NCBI RefSeq assembly: GCF_004295345.1
Contig: NZ_CP036200.1
Span: 2,227,501 to 2,291,500 of the forward strand
Origin: Shewanella maritima
Lineage (GTDB): Bacteria > Pseudomonadota > Gammaproteobacteria > Enterobacterales > Shewanellaceae
DNA: 64,000 nt
Direction: 5' to 3'
Shown: in pieces, positions 19,839 through 29,950 of the stretch
Layout of the letters: the number at the start of each line of letters is the position of its first letter
Numbering within the stretch: the first letter of the stretch is position 1
Program-made: the position numbers and the translations under genes
Notes under the pieces: model-generated
The model's database searches: none
What the model saw: the letters and a program-made list of their open reading frames with translations, nothing else
Told to the model about the DNA's origin: nothing

Positions 19839-21962
19839 TTAGTTACCACTTTCTGTATCTTGAGAGTTGGACTTTTGCTTACTCTCTTCAAGTGCTTTTA
19901 ATGTCGCGTCTGTTTCGCGCATCTCGGTTTTTAGTCCTTCACCAGACTTATAACCTTCTAATACCCTGTTTACGTCATCAGGTAGGTAAGCTTCTTGGTC
20001 CCACTCTTCTAACACAGGCACAGTAGTTTGCGGCATTAGGTTAACGCCACGCTCTTGTTGTTCAAGTTGCAATGCACGGAAATAGTTGTACTTGCGACCT
20101 GCTACACCTTCCATGGTAATACCGTCACGAACAATCGTCGGCTTGATAAATACCATTAGGTTGCGCTTTTTCTTACCGCTAGACGATGACTTAAATAAGT
20201 GTCCAATGATTGGTAGGTCGCCTAAGAAAGGTACCTTTTGCACACTTTCTTGCACTTCTTCATTAATCAGACCGCCTAGCACAACAATTTGACCTGAGTC
20301 GGCCATAACGGTTGTTGTTAAACGACGAGTAGCAAAGGTAACGTCGACGCCGGTTTTACCATTAATGCCTGATACTTCTTGCTCAATAGTGAGTTTAACT
20401 GAAGTGCCTTCGTTAATTTGTGGTACAACTTTTAGCTTCACACCCACTTCTTTACGTTCAACGGTTTGGAACGGGTTAGAGTTGCCGTTGCTTGAGTTTT
20501 GCGCCCCGGTAAGAATTGGTACTTCATCACCCACGATGAACGATGCTTCTTGGTTATCTAACGTAGTAATCGAAGGTGTTGCTAGTACGTTTGAAGTCGT
20601 ATCGCTCGACACAGCTTGAATAAGCGCACCAAAGTCGCCCATTGCCACACCCCATGCCATACCGTTCACTTTACCTAACGCAGAGGCAAGCAAAGTGATA
20701 TCACCGCGTTGCTCTGGGTTTTCAGTACAAGTACCGTCATTACAAACAGTCGAACCGTCCGTTGGCTGAGCTTGCCAAATACCCGCGCCAATCTCACCAA
20801 TGGTTGGACCTAAGTTGTTAAACTGCGTACCACCACCGGCTTCTGTTGCCCACTGAATACCAAAGCCAACGTCATCCCCTTCAGCTACTTCTACAATAAT
20901 CGCTTCAACCAATACCTGAGCACGGCGAATATCTAGCTGGTTAATAACACTTTCAATAGTACGTAATTGATCTGGCTCAGCACTTATAACCAAGGCATTG
21001 GTGTCGGTGTGCGCCATAATATTAATCTCATTGCGGCGCTTGCTGCCGCCAGATTGCTGACCGCTGTCTTGGTCGTTTTCAAGCTTTTTGGCAAAACCGG
21101 TTAGCACTTCAACTAAGTCTTCGGCGTTAGCATAACGTAGGTAACGTACCTTAGTATTGCCGGTATTGGCTTGCTCTGAGTCTAAACGCTTAATCAATTC
21201 AACTACACGTGAGCGGCTTTTTTCATCACCACTAACAACCACGGCGTTAATGCGTTCATCTGCAACCACTTTAGGTGCTTGTCCTGGCAACTGAGCTTGC
21301 TTGGCATTAGCGCGGTACAAGGTATCAACAATACGCACAATTTCACCAGCTGAGGCATATTGCAGTGAAACCACTTCTACTTCAGTGTCACCTTGCTTGT
21401 CGACGCGGCGAACAATCTCAACCAGCTTATTTACGACTTCAGCGCGGCCTGTGATCATTAATACATTTGATGGGTCGTAGTTAACAACGTTACCGCCGCC
21501 AGCGTTATCGTTGAGCTGACGTAGTAATGGCGCAAGCTGTTTTGCCTCAGTGTTATATAGCGCAACAATGCGGGTGACCATTTCATCACCTAGACCTGGA
21601 CGGTCATCATCGGCTACACGGATAGCAGCAGTTTTAGCGTCTTTGTCTTTGATCACCTTGATGACTTGGTTGTCCATCTCAACCACTGCGTAGCCGTAGA
21701 CTTGCAGCACGTTTAAGAAGAACTGGTAATATTGCTCATCATCTAAAAGGTCATAACTACGGACATTAATTTTGCCACGTACAGTAGGGTCAACAATGAT
21801 GGTTTTGTTAAGGTTTTTACCAACGATGTTGATAAATTCTTGGATGTCAGTGCCCTTAAAGTTGGCCGCATATTGATCTGACCAAGTTGGTTGCGAAGCA
21901 AATAGGGCAGCGCCTGCAATGAGGCCTGCGATGACTTTGCGTCGAATACCTGCGTTATTCAT
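19839..21962 (-). CDS. gspD: Type II secretion secretin D
   Basis: GspD forms the outer-membrane gated channel. A signal peptide (residues 1-28, cleavage near QPTWS) leads into N0 (to about 110) and three N1-N3 KH-like domains, then the beta-barrel secretin domain with the [14 protein letters not shown] signature near residue 585. About 75 C-terminal residues form a charged S-domain-like tail. Length 707 is on the long side but normal. It is downstream of gspC by 21 nt. Confidence 0.97.
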   Translation of the reverse strand: MNNAGIRRKVIAGLIAGAALFASQPTWSDQYAANFKGTDIQEFINIVGKNLNKTIIVDPTVRGKINVRSYDLLDDEQYYQFFLNVLQVYGYAVVEMDNQVIKVIKDKDAKTAAIRVADDDRPGLGDEMVTRIVALYNTEAKQLAPLLRQLNDNAGGGNVVNYDPSNVLMITGRAEVVNKLVEIVRRVDKQGDTEVEVVSLQYASAGEIVRIVDTLYRANAKQAQLPGQAPKVVADERINAVVVSGDEKSRSRVVELIKRLDSEQANTGNTKVRYLRYANAEDLVEVLTGFAKKLENDQDSGQQSGGSKRRNEINIMAHTDTNALVISAEPDQLRTIESVINQLDIRRAQVLVEAIIVEVAEGDDVGFGIQWATEAGGGTQFNNLGPTIGEIGAGIWQAQPTDGSTVCNDGTCTENPEQRGDITLLASALGKVNGMAWGVAMGDFGALIQAVSSDTTSNVLATPSITTLDNQEASFIVGDEVPILTGAQNSSNGNSNPFQTVERKEVGVKLKVVPQINEGTSVKLTIEQEVSGINGKTGVDVTFATRRLTTTVMADSGQIVVLGGLINEEVQESVQKVPFLGDLPIIGHLFKSSSSGKKKRNLMVFIKPTIVRDGITMEGVAGRKYNYFRALQLEQQERGVNLMPQTTVPVLEEWDQEAYLPDDVNRVLEGYKSGEGLKTEMRETDATLKALEESKQKSNSQDTESGN

Positions 21963-21983
21963 TTATTCTTCCCCTACTGCCAG

Positions 21984-22901
21984 TTATTGCTCTGGCAAAC
22001 TAAACATGATTTCGACCAATTGCCCTTCACGTTCAACCATGACTGACATTTCGGTTAACTCCGGCAATTGCGCCATCACTTCTAATCCCTGACTCATATC
22101 GGTCAGGTCGTATCCATTTATCGATTTCGCTAAGTCGTTGGCTTTAAAACCGGCCTGTTTAAATAGGTCACGATCTTTACCAGGGTTTAAGCGATATCCT
22201 GCAATTTCTTCGCCTTTTCTAACCGGTGAAATTGCAATGTATTCGGTAATTTTGCTTGGATCAGCAAGTAACTCAGCGCGAGACTCAGCAATGGTTTCTG
22301 AAATTGCGCTATTGCGCTTATCTAACTTCTGAACCTTTTGCTTGGTCTTAGCTTGTTGCAAAGAATCATTTGCTGCACTGTTGGTAGTGTACTTAAGACC
22401 ATCAAGCATCAAGGTCTCGTAGCGACCAGCGTTAGAGATAATAATGCGGTCAGCATAGACTTCTTTTAATGAGGCTGAGGTGCCTTTGATTTTATCACCT
22501 AGGCTATAGGTTTCTTGGCTGCCGCTAGACTCAATCACAGCTAAACCTTTAGTTTGCGCAGTTGAGGCAACAACACCGGTAAGCTGAATCGAAAGGTTAG
22601 TTTTAGGCGCGTCGGTAATCTGCTCTACCTGCTCGACTTTAGGTTGGGCAGCTTCTGCATCGGCATCGCCAAACAAGGACAATTTGTGAACGGCACTCAG
22701 GTCAATACTGCCACCGGCTTGATTGCTAGTGACTGGCGTTGGGCTCCAACGAGTATTGTCTTTTGGCACAGGAACCAACTTCCATGTGATTTGCGCGGCT
22801 AGCATTAATGCCAGCACCAAACCCAACATAAATAGTAGGTTACTAAGGGGCTTTTGCGGCACAGTTGCGGCTTTAGCGACTAGTTTATCGAGTAAATCCA
22901 T
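21984..22901 (-). CDS. gspC: Type II secretion protein C
   Basis: GspC connects the inner-membrane platform to the secretin. It has a short cytoplasmic N-terminus, one membrane span at about residues 18-38, the periplasmic HR domain (about 90-175) and a C-terminal PDZ domain (about 215-300, with YRLNPGKDRDLF) thought to take part in substrate recognition. It is the first gene of the 12-gene operon, ATG at 22901. No gspO, gspS, gspA or gspB is present; the prepilin peptidase must be encoded elsewhere. Confidence 0.95.
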   Translation of the reverse strand: MDLLDKLVAKAATVPQKPLSNLLFMLGLVLALMLAAQITWKLVPVPKDNTRWSPTPVTSNQAGGSIDLSAVHKLSLFGDADAEAAQPKVEQVEQITDAPKTNLSIQLTGVVASTAQTKGLAVIESSGSQETYSLGDKIKGTSASLKEVYADRIIISNAGRYETLMLDGLKYTTNSAANDSLQQAKTKQKVQKLDKRNSAISETIAESRAELLADPSKITEYIAISPVRKGEEIAGYRLNPGKDRDLFKQAGFKANDLAKSINGYDLTDMSQGLEVMAQLPELTEMSVMVEREGQLVEIMFSLPEQ

Positions 22902-23167
22902 AAGTTATTTCACCCTATTAGCGCATAGTAAGGGCAAGGTCTCTTTTATTATATTCATTTTTTATTAAGTAATAACTTCTCATGCTAACCCACGCGGCGT
23001 TTTGCAACAAGTGCACATCCGCTTGCGGATTGGCGAATATGCGCAAAATATGTTAACTTTGCGCGCCTAAAAACGCTATGCACAGAGGCGAGTTTTGCGA
23101 TTATACCCAAAAAGTATGACTAGGAAATGACTCAGCTTGTGAACTCATCCCAGTTTCAGGAGATTCT

Positions 23168-23569
23168 ATGAGTAGTAATAGCAAAGATGACAAACTTCAA
23201 GTCCGTCTCGATAAATGGTTATGGGCCGCCCGCTTTTATAAAACTCGTTCTATAGCAAAAGACATGATCAATGGCGGAAAAGTTCACTATAACGGTCAAA
23301 GAGTCAAATCGAGTAAAAATGCCGAAATTGGCGCGACCTTGCGTTTACGCCAAGGCTATGATGACAAAGAAGTCGTAATCGAAAAATTATCAGAGCAGCG
23401 GCAAAAGGCTGCCATCGCTCAAACCCTATATCGCGAAACCGCAGAGAGCGAGAGTAAGCGCGCCTTCAATGCAGAAGCTCGCCGCCTCAACATTCTCAAT
23501 AATCCGGCACCAGAAAATAAACCGGATAAAAAGCAACGTAGACAAATTATGCGCTTTAAAACCCTTTAA
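23168..23569 (+). CDS. hslR: Heat shock protein 15 (S4 domain ribosome-associated)
   Basis: Hsp15 binds stalled, free 50S subunits that carry nascent chains. The S4 RNA-binding domain is at about residues 9-70 (VRLDKWLWAARFYKTRS), followed by a basic C-terminal tail. Length 133 equals E. coli HslR. The ATG at 23168 follows AGGAGA. It sits just upstream of hslO as in E. coli, supporting an hslRO operon. The 266 nt between gspC and hslR carry both divergent promoters, but I see no convincing sigma-32 site. Confidence 0.95.
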   Translation: MSSNSKDDKLQVRLDKWLWAARFYKTRSIAKDMINGGKVHYNGQRVKSSKNAEIGATLRLRQGYDDKEVVIEKLSEQRQKAAIAQTLYRETAESESKRAFNAEARRLNILNNPAPENKPDKKQRRQIMRFKTL

Positions 23570-23620
23570 CGCGCCTATATGTACATGAAAGATGTGCAGC
23601 AGATATGTACGAGAGACATG

Positions 23621-24484
23621 ATGAACAAAGATACATTACACCGTTTTGTTTTTGACAACCTAGATGTGCGCGGTGAAATCGCGCAGCTAGAGCAAAGCTA
23701 CCAACAAATATTGGCAGCAAATAACTACCCAGTGGTACTGCAGAAAATCCTAGGTGAGCTATTAGTTGCAACCTCACTATTATCTGCCACGATTAAGTTT
23801 TCTGGCGATATCAGTGTGCAACTACAAGGTGACGGTCCGGTTTCACTCGCAGTGATCAATGGTAATAGTGATCTTGAGTTACGTGGTGTTGCGCGCTGGA
23901 AGGGTGAGCTAGCAGACACGGCTTCGCTCAGCGAACTTTTCGGTAAGGGTTATATGGTGATCACGCTAACCCCAACTGAGGGCGAGCGCTATCAGGGTAT
24001 CGTCTCGCTTGAGCATGCCGACCTTGCAGCCTGCCTAGAAGAATACTTCAATCAATCTGAGCAGCTACCAACTCAAATCAAGCTATTTGCTGACGGTAAG
24101 CAAGCTGCAGGAATGTTGTTACAGGTATTACCGTCTGACAAAGACAATAATGAAGACTTTGAGCACTTAACCACGCTAACCACCACGATTAAGCAGCAAG
24201 AACTGTTTGAGCTACCAGCAACTGAAGTGCTGCACCGCCTATACCATGAAGAAGATGTGCGTCTATTTGATGGCGACGACGTTACATTCAAATGTAGTTG
24301 TTCTCGCGAGCGTACTTCGGCGGCACTGCGCACACTAGCAAAGACAGAAGTTGACAGCATTATTGCGCAAGACGGTGAAATCGTAATGGGTTGTGAGTAC
24401 TGCTCAGCAACCTATAAATTCGACGCCATTGATGTCGCTGCAATTTTTGCTGATAGCCCAACAACGGATACTCCTGCACAGTAA
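23621..24484 (+). CDS. hslO: Redox-regulated chaperone Hsp33
   Basis: Hsp33 is a cytoplasmic holdase activated by disulfide formation when oxidants displace its zinc. The zinc centre is intact near the C-terminus: CSC (FKCSCSRER) and CEYC (MGCEYCSAT). The central segment [20 protein letters not shown] matches the family. Starts further upstream at 23579 lack an RBS and exceed the family length, so I choose the ATG at 23621 (ATG 23618 is adjacent), with GAGAG about 5 nt before it, giving 287 residues. Confidence 0.95.
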   Translation: MNKDTLHRFVFDNLDVRGEIAQLEQSYQQILAANNYPVVLQKILGELLVATSLLSATIKFSGDISVQLQGDGPVSLAVINGNSDLELRGVARWKGELADTASLSELFGKGYMVITLTPTEGERYQGIVSLEHADLAACLEEYFNQSEQLPTQIKLFADGKQAAGMLLQVLPSDKDNNEDFEHLTTLTTTIKQQELFELPATEVLHRLYHEEDVRLFDGDDVTFKCSCSRERTSAALRTLAKTEVDSIIAQDGEIVMGCEYCSATYKFDAIDVAAIFADSPTTDTPAQ

Positions 24485-24538
24485 ACGCTACGCGTAAATA
24501 GATCGACCTAAAATGATCTCATTTACAGCAACAGTTAC

Positions 24539-24567
24539 CAAAAAAGGCACCAAAACGGTGCCTTTTT
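24539..24567 (+). terminator. Terminator after hslRO
   Basis: The hairpin AAAAAGGCACC-AAAA-CGGTGCCTTTTT has a U-rich tail and lies 55 nt after the hslO stop. The rest of 24485-24807 is the pckA leader and promoter region, including a small GTGAGG/CCTCAC hairpin at 24754-24770 of unknown meaning. Confidence 0.85.
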
Positions 24568-24807
24568 GCTATCCATGCCAATCTAACCTGCTTTATCACG
24601 AAAAACTTTCAAAATAATTACCAAACTGTATGCCATCATCTACCTAACATAAGTTACAATTGTACAACCGAGAGCTACAGCACAAAAACGCACGCCAATT
24701 AAGAGTCATTAAGCTCAGGCGAACAAAAATAATAATCTCGGCGCGATGCAGTTGTGAGGCTTCCCCTCACTAGAAAACGACCTAACACTTATACGGAGAT
24801 TGACACT

Positions 24808-26352
24808 ATGGCGGATGTTCAAAACCGCGTTCACCTCAACCTAACCTCTGCGCAACTTGTTGAACTAGCCCTAGCTCGCAACGAAGGCCAACTGACTGCA
24901 AATGGTGCGCTAGTCGCGAAAACTGGTGAGCGTACAGGTCGCTCGCCGAATGATCGTTTCATTGTTAAGGAGCCAGGCACTGAAAACGAAATCGAGTGGG
25001 GTAAGGTCAACCGCCCTTTCGATGCAGGTAAATTCGATGCGCTTTGGGCACGAGTGTCTGACTATCTAGCGCAAAAGAATGAGCTATTCCGCTCTGAGCT
25101 TGAAGTGGGTGCTGACGATGAACATTACCTGCCGCTGCAAGTCACTACCGAATATGCATGGCACCAAATCTTTGCTCGCAACTTATTTATCACACCAACT
25201 GAGTTTAACCGTGGTGACAAGCCAGTTTGGCAAATCATCAATGCCCCAGGTTTTGTGTGTGAGCCTGAGCGCGATGGGACAAACTCTGAAGCCACAGTGA
25301 TCATTAACTTCGCAGAGCGCAAGGTGCTACTCGCTGGCCTTAAATATGCGGGCGAAATGAAAAAATCGATGTTCTCCGTACAAAACTTCCTACTGCCAGC
25401 CAAAGGCGTTCTGCCAATGCACTGCTCGGCCAACGTAGGTCACGATGGCGACACCACATTATTCTTTGGTTTATCTGGCACAGGTAAAACCACGCTGTCA
25501 GCAGATCCAAAACGCCTATTAATTGGTGACGATGAGCACGGCTGGGCACCAGGCGGCGTGTTTAACATCGAAGGCGGTTGCTACGCTAAATGTATCGACC
25601 TGAGCCAGAAAAACGAGCCAGTGATTTGGGATGCAATCCGCTTTGGTACTGTGCTTGAAAACGTAACCTTAGATGACACTCGTACACCTGATTACAGCGA
25701 CACCACGCTTACCGAGAACAGCCGCGCAGCTTACCCACTTGAGCATATCGAAAAGCGCGTTGCAGCTAACCGCGGTGCAGAACCTAACTCAGTGGTCTTC
25801 CTAACCTGTGACGTGTCTGGCGTACTTCCTCCTGTATCTGTACTAACTAAAGAGCAAGCGGCGTATCATTTCTTATCAGGTTACACAGCTAAAGTTGGCT
25901 CGACTGAGATGGGCTCAACTGCAGCGATTCAGTCGACCTTCTCGACTTGTTTCGGCGCGCCATTCTTCCCACGCCCAGCAGGTGTTTACGCTGAGCTATT
26001 AATGAAGCGTATAGAGTCATTCGGTAGCCGAGTTTATCTCGTCAACACAGGTTGGACTGGCGGCCCTTACGGCACAGGTAAACGTTTTGATATTCCTACC
26101 ACTCGCGCGATTGTCGATGCGATTGTGTCTGGCGAGCTAAAAGATGCTGAAACTGAGTACCTAGAGCAGCTGAACCTGTCAGTACCAAAGGCCATCACCA
26201 ATGTTGATAGCACGCTACTGAACCCAATCAACACCTGGGATGACAAGGCTAAGTATCAAGAGTACGCAGCTCAGTTGGGTAAAGAGTTTTCAGAAAACTT
26301 TGCCAAGTATGATGTTTCAGATGCAATTAAAGCGGCAGGCCCGAAAGCGTAA
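24808..26352 (+). CDS. pckA: Phosphoenolpyruvate carboxykinase (ATP)
   Basis: PckA converts oxaloacetate and ATP to PEP, the first committed step of gluconeogenesis. Signatures are present: the kinase-1a motif [11 protein letters not shown] (near residue 224), the metal-binding LIGDDEHGW (near 243) and the substrate-binding region around [10 protein letters not shown] (near 40). The ATG at 24808 has CGGAGA 9 nt upstream and matches the family N-terminus, so the longer frame from 24754 is rejected. It gives 514 residues. It is monocistronic with its own terminator. Confidence 0.97.
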   Translation: MADVQNRVHLNLTSAQLVELALARNEGQLTANGALVAKTGERTGRSPNDRFIVKEPGTENEIEWGKVNRPFDAGKFDALWARVSDYLAQKNELFRSELEVGADDEHYLPLQVTTEYAWHQIFARNLFITPTEFNRGDKPVWQIINAPGFVCEPERDGTNSEATVIINFAERKVLLAGLKYAGEMKKSMFSVQNFLLPAKGVLPMHCSANVGHDGDTTLFFGLSGTGKTTLSADPKRLLIGDDEHGWAPGGVFNIEGGCYAKCIDLSQKNEPVIWDAIRFGTVLENVTLDDTRTPDYSDTTLTENSRAAYPLEHIEKRVAANRGAEPNSVVFLTCDVSGVLPPVSVLTKEQAAYHFLSGYTAKVGSTEMGSTAAIQSTFSTCFGAPFFPRPAGVYAELLMKRIESFGSRVYLVNTGWTGGPYGTGKRFDIPTTRAIVDAIVSGELKDAETEYLEQLNLSVPKAITNVDSTLLNPINTWDDKAKYQEYAAQLGKEFSENFAKYDVSDAIKAAGPKA

Positions 26353-26388
26353 TTACCACGCTTTAAACCTCCTTTAAATGCTACAACC

Positions 26389-26417
26389 AAACCCTGAGCT
26401 AACTCAGGGTTTTTTAT
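26389..26417 (+). terminator. Terminator after pckA
   Basis: The 10-bp stem AAACCCTGAG-CTAA-CTCAGGGTTT is followed by TTTATTAC. It lies 36 nt after the pckA stop. Confidence 0.85.
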
Positions 26418-26515
26418 TACATTTTTTTTACCGAATCGCAGACAGCATCAAGTTTACTGCCACCGCAACAGTGCTAAGATGATGGCTTAATTTCAGACAT
26501 GTTGAAGGGATAACC

Positions 26516-28387
26516 ATGCTGCGCCAACCTCTCGCTTTGAGCCTTATTAGCTGTATTTCACTCGCCGTCTCATCGAATCTTCTCGCCAATGACGATTTAC
26601 CCTTAGCAAGTAACCACAGCGATAAGCAGCCTGTTATTGCCAATGACTACATTAATGATGCAATTTTGCCAGCTTACATTCCTTGGCACGGCAACAGCGA
26701 GCAACTGCTTAAAGGCCACGAGCATCCCTGGGTAACACCGTTTGAATTAGAGGGTTTTAAAACCAGCCCAAACTACGACGATACCGTTGCCTGGTTAGAG
26801 AAGTTAGTCGATAGCTCGCCAATGCTGCATATGCAAAGCATAGGTAAAAGTCCTCAGGGTCGCGATATCTGGATGATTGTTGCCAGCAAACAAGGCGCGA
26901 CAAATGCAGCTGAGCTAAATCAAAATCGTAAACCTAAGGTGTTAGTACAGGCGGGTATCCACTCAGGTGAAATTGATGGTAAAGATGCTGGCATGATGCT
27001 GCTACGAGACATCACTCAAGGTGATAAAGCTTCACTGCTGGATGATGTGAATCTGCTGTTTATTCCAATTTTAAGTGTTGATGGTCATGAGCGTAGCAGC
27101 GAGTTCAATCGAGTTAATCAACGCGGACCTGTCAATATGGGCTGGCGCACCACAGCAACCAACCTTAACCTTAACCGCGACTACGCCAAAGCCGATGCGC
27201 CAGAGATGCAGCACCTGCTACGCACCATCAATATTTGGCAACCCGACCTTTACCTTGATGTGCATGTCACCGATGGCATCGACTACCAATACGATGTCAC
27301 CTTTGGTTATAACGTTAAACAAGGCTACAGCCCTAATAGTTTTGACTGGCTAGAGAATATCTATCGTGTTGAGGTTGAAGCTGAACTCACGAAGCAAGGA
27401 CACATTCCAGGGCCACTAGTCTTTGCCATGGATAATGGTGATATGAGCAAGGGCTTATCTTATTGGAACCCAAGCGCACGCTACTCAAACGGCTATGGTG
27501 ATGCGCGCCATCTACCAACGGTATTGATTGAAAACCACAGTCTTAAACCCTTTAAACAAAGGGTGCTTGGTACATATGTGATGCTAGAGCAGACCCTTAA
27601 AACTGTTGCCAAACATGCCACTGAGCTTAAGTCGGCTATCTACTCAGATAAATACCAACATCCAGACACCCTAACCCTCACCTGGAAATCTGAGCTGCAG
27701 CCTCAAGGCTGGGACTTCAAAGGCATTAGTTACACAACAAAGAAAAGCCCAATTAGCGGCGCAGATGTAGTGCGCTGGAGCGGCAAGCCAACTGTGTATG
27801 AGCAGCTACCAGTTTACGGTAATACCAAAGCCGATATCAGTGTCACGCGCCCAGCGGCTTACTATATCCCTGCGCAGTGGACCAAAGTGATTGATACGCT
27901 AGCCCTGCACGGGGTACGTATGGAAGTTGTTGAAAAGCCAATGACTATAGAGCTTGAGCATTACCGTTTTAGCGAGCCACAGTTTGCCCTCAATGCCTAT
28001 GAGAGCAGGCAAACAGTCAAAGCTAAAGTGAGCTCTACGGTTAAAACGACTGACATCGCCGCTGGCACAATTAAGGTTAATACTGCTCAGCCATTGGGGC
28101 GTCTGGCAATGTTACTGCTAGAGCCGCAAGCACCTGACTCTTTGTTCTTTTGGGGTGAGTTCAACACGATTTTCACTCGTACTGAATACATTGAAGGCTA
28201 CGCTGTTGAGGTAATGGCAGCTAAGATGCTTGAGCAGCAACCTGAACTAAAAGCTGAGTTCGACAAAGCTCTACAAGATGAAGCTTTCGCTAATGATCCT
28301 CGCGCGCGACTAAGTTGGTTCTATCAGCGCAGCCCCTACTACGACAAGCAGTATCAGGCATACCCTGTGATGCGTTCTGTCGATTAA
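26516..28387 (+). CDS. Secreted M14-family zinc carboxypeptidase-like protein
   Basis: The 623-residue protein has a signal peptide (residues 1-25, cleavage near SSNLLA), then an M14 catalytic domain. The zinc ligands HSGEIDG (H-x2-E, near residue 149) and the later His in LDVHVTDG (near 246) are present, and a conserved IENHSLKPF block follows near 338. About 200 extra C-terminal residues form an accessory region with no recognised motif. The likely role is peptide or cell-wall peptide breakdown outside the cytoplasm. It might be a substrate of the type II system, but nothing in the sequence proves that. It is monocistronic. Confidence 0.88.
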   Translation: MLRQPLALSLISCISLAVSSNLLANDDLPLASNHSDKQPVIANDYINDAILPAYIPWHGNSEQLLKGHEHPWVTPFELEGFKTSPNYDDTVAWLEKLVDSSPMLHMQSIGKSPQGRDIWMIVASKQGATNAAELNQNRKPKVLVQAGIHSGEIDGKDAGMMLLRDITQGDKASLLDDVNLLFIPILSVDGHERSSEFNRVNQRGPVNMGWRTTATNLNLNRDYAKADAPEMQHLLRTINIWQPDLYLDVHVTDGIDYQYDVTFGYNVKQGYSPNSFDWLENIYRVEVEAELTKQGHIPGPLVFAMDNGDMSKGLSYWNPSARYSNGYGDARHLPTVLIENHSLKPFKQRVLGTYVMLEQTLKTVAKHATELKSAIYSDKYQHPDTLTLTWKSELQPQGWDFKGISYTTKKSPISGADVVRWSGKPTVYEQLPVYGNTKADISVTRPAAYYIPAQWTKVIDTLALHGVRMEVVEKPMTIELEHYRFSEPQFALNAYESRQTVKAKVSSTVKTTDIAAGTIKVNTAQPLGRLAMLLLEPQAPDSLFFWGEFNTIFTRTEYIEGYAVEVMAAKMLEQQPELKAEFDKALQDEAFANDPRARLSWFYQRSPYYDKQYQAYPVMRSVD

Positions 28388-28494
28388 CTCGCATTTATCT
28401 GTGGCGGCAATAAGGTTCACTTATTGCCTGCTCGCTTATTGCATTTCATCAGTTGCAAACAGACACCTGTAAACAGCCAGTAACATAGCGGCAA

Positions 28495-29412
28495 CTACAA
28501 AAAGCTATGTTCAAGCTTAACTTTGATATTGGGTTGATCGGTTAACGACATCCATAACTTAGGGTCGCTCACAGGTGTGTCGCTAGGTAAAGAGCTGTTG
28601 TACAGTTCGAAAACTGTGCTTGATTTAAAACGCGACAACGGGAAGATCTCTGCGGTTGTAGGGTGTTGCTGCATAAACCCAAGCAGGCGCCCCGAATCAA
28701 CTAACTGAGTCAGCCCTTTGGTCAGGCGCTCATTCAGCTCAGTATTTTGTTTGCTAGTAAAGAAATACATCGGCAAGTGGTAACGCAGTAAGATTTTATC
28801 AAACGCCATTAAGTTGGGATTGTTCAGCCCCTTAACCTCGGCATAACCCTCATTTAAACCTCGAGGAAAGTAATCACATCGCCCTTCATCAAGCATGGTA
28901 TACATCAGGTTGAAGGTAATAATGCGTTCCACGCGATAGCCATTTTCTTGCAAGATATCAGAGTCTGGCCACTGCGCCCCTTGACACGCGACCAACTGTT
29001 TTAGCTGATACGGCTGAGTAATTTGATTGAACTTGTCCAAGCTATCTTTGCGAATAACTGGAATGCGCACACCTAATAGTCCTCCAATAGCAGGAATGCG
29101 AATTGCGTTGAAATCCAACTCCCTCTGTGTATTTGTACCAGCCCAGAACACGTCTAATTCACCGTGATTAAGCATACTAAAGCCACGGGACTGAGTGACA
29201 TGACTAGCAACTTTGTCGATTTTGAGCGGGCCATATTCAGCTTGTGTTTCTTCAACAACTAGCTGTAATAAATCTTGATAATATTGATGACTTAAATTTT
29301 CTGCCGATTTAGCAGCTTGAATTCGCAACACATCCTCCGCCAAACTGCATGTTGGCAGACAGGATACAAGCATTGATAATGCGAAAATTAGGACTAACTG
29401 CAACCTTTCCAT
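28495..29412 (-). CDS. Periplasmic family-3-like solute-binding protein (orphan)
   Basis: A signal peptide (LQLVLIFALSMLVSCLPTCS) precedes an amino-acid-binding-protein-like fold. Segments such as FNLMYTMLDEGRCDYFPRG and LPMYFFTSKQN resemble the HisJ/family-3 or transporter-like sensors. The ATG at 29412 is chosen; the longer frame begins at a TTG with no RBS. No permease or ATPase is adjacent, so it may be a stand-alone binding or sensory protein. The ligand is unknown. Confidence 0.75.
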   Translation of the reverse strand: MERLQLVLIFALSMLVSCLPTCSLAEDVLRIQAAKSAENLSHQYYQDLLQLVVEETQAEYGPLKIDKVASHVTQSRGFSMLNHGELDVFWAGTNTQRELDFNAIRIPAIGGLLGVRIPVIRKDSLDKFNQITQPYQLKQLVACQGAQWPDSDILQENGYRVERIITFNLMYTMLDEGRCDYFPRGLNEGYAEVKGLNNPNLMAFDKILLRYHLPMYFFTSKQNTELNERLTKGLTQLVDSGRLLGFMQQHPTTAEIFPLSRFKSSTVFELYNSSLPSDTPVSDPKLWMSLTDQPNIKVKLEHSFL

Positions 29413-29490
29413 AGGTGCCCATTCACACAAATTTTTGCCCAATACTAGCCTAAATTTTTCATCTAGCGCAAAGACTTAAACGAAAAATTG

Positions 29491-29784
29491 CTAGCCTCCA
29501 GACTTTTTAGATGTAATTAACGCCAACTTTTTAGAGCGAGTCATTTTTTTAATTTCTAGTTCACGTTTAGTCGCTAAACTGCGGTTTTGCTGCGCTTCTT
29601 GATACACCAAACGCAATGGCCCTTTCCCTTTTAAATACTTTGCGCCTTTGATGCCATGCTGATGCTCGTCAAAACGCCGCGCAACATCTGTGGTGATCCC
29701 AGTATATAAAGTCCCTTTGGCGCATTCGATGATATAAACAAACCAGGCTGATTGCGCTGATTCTTGGAGTGAATTTTGCGGCAT
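29491..29784 (-). CDS. GIY-YIG nuclease-superfamily protein
   Basis: This small protein (97 residues) of the YhbQ/UPF0213 type has FVYIIECAKGTLYTGITTD near residue 15, where YII and YTG form the GIY-YIG core, and the catalytic Arg in DVARRFDEHQ. The family is annotated as putative endonuclease with nucleic-acid activity reported for E. coli YhbQ; the cellular role here is unknown. The ATG is at 29784, near but not in an operon with the solute-binding protein gene. Confidence 0.88.
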   Translation of the reverse strand: MPQNSLQESAQSAWFVYIIECAKGTLYTGITTDVARRFDEHQHGIKGAKYLKGKGPLRLVYQEAQQNRSLATKRELEIKKMTRSKKLALITSKKSGG

Positions 29785-29950
29785 ATGTTGAATTAAACCA
29801 GATGAAAATCCTATACAATTGTACTTCGTGGCATACTAATGCACTAATGTTATGACTTGACCCGGCTACAAGCTCACAAAACCAATGAGTATTGCCGTTG
29901 TCATTCCAACTTCGAAAGACAAAGTAGTGAGTAATCTAAAGGAAGCTATG

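Noticed and set aside
24754..24770. GTGAGG/CCTCAC hairpin as a riboswitch for pckA
   Set aside because: Only a single 6-bp stem with no further conserved structure; no known pckA riboswitch fits.
24754..24807. Longer N-terminus of PckA from 24754
   Set aside because: The upstream extension is not in the family, overlaps a small hairpin and lacks an RBS, while ATG 24808 has CGGAGA.
28406..28428. GGCAATAA/TTATTGCC hairpin as terminator of the M14 peptidase gene
   Set aside because: It lacks a U-tail on either strand and is weakly paired.
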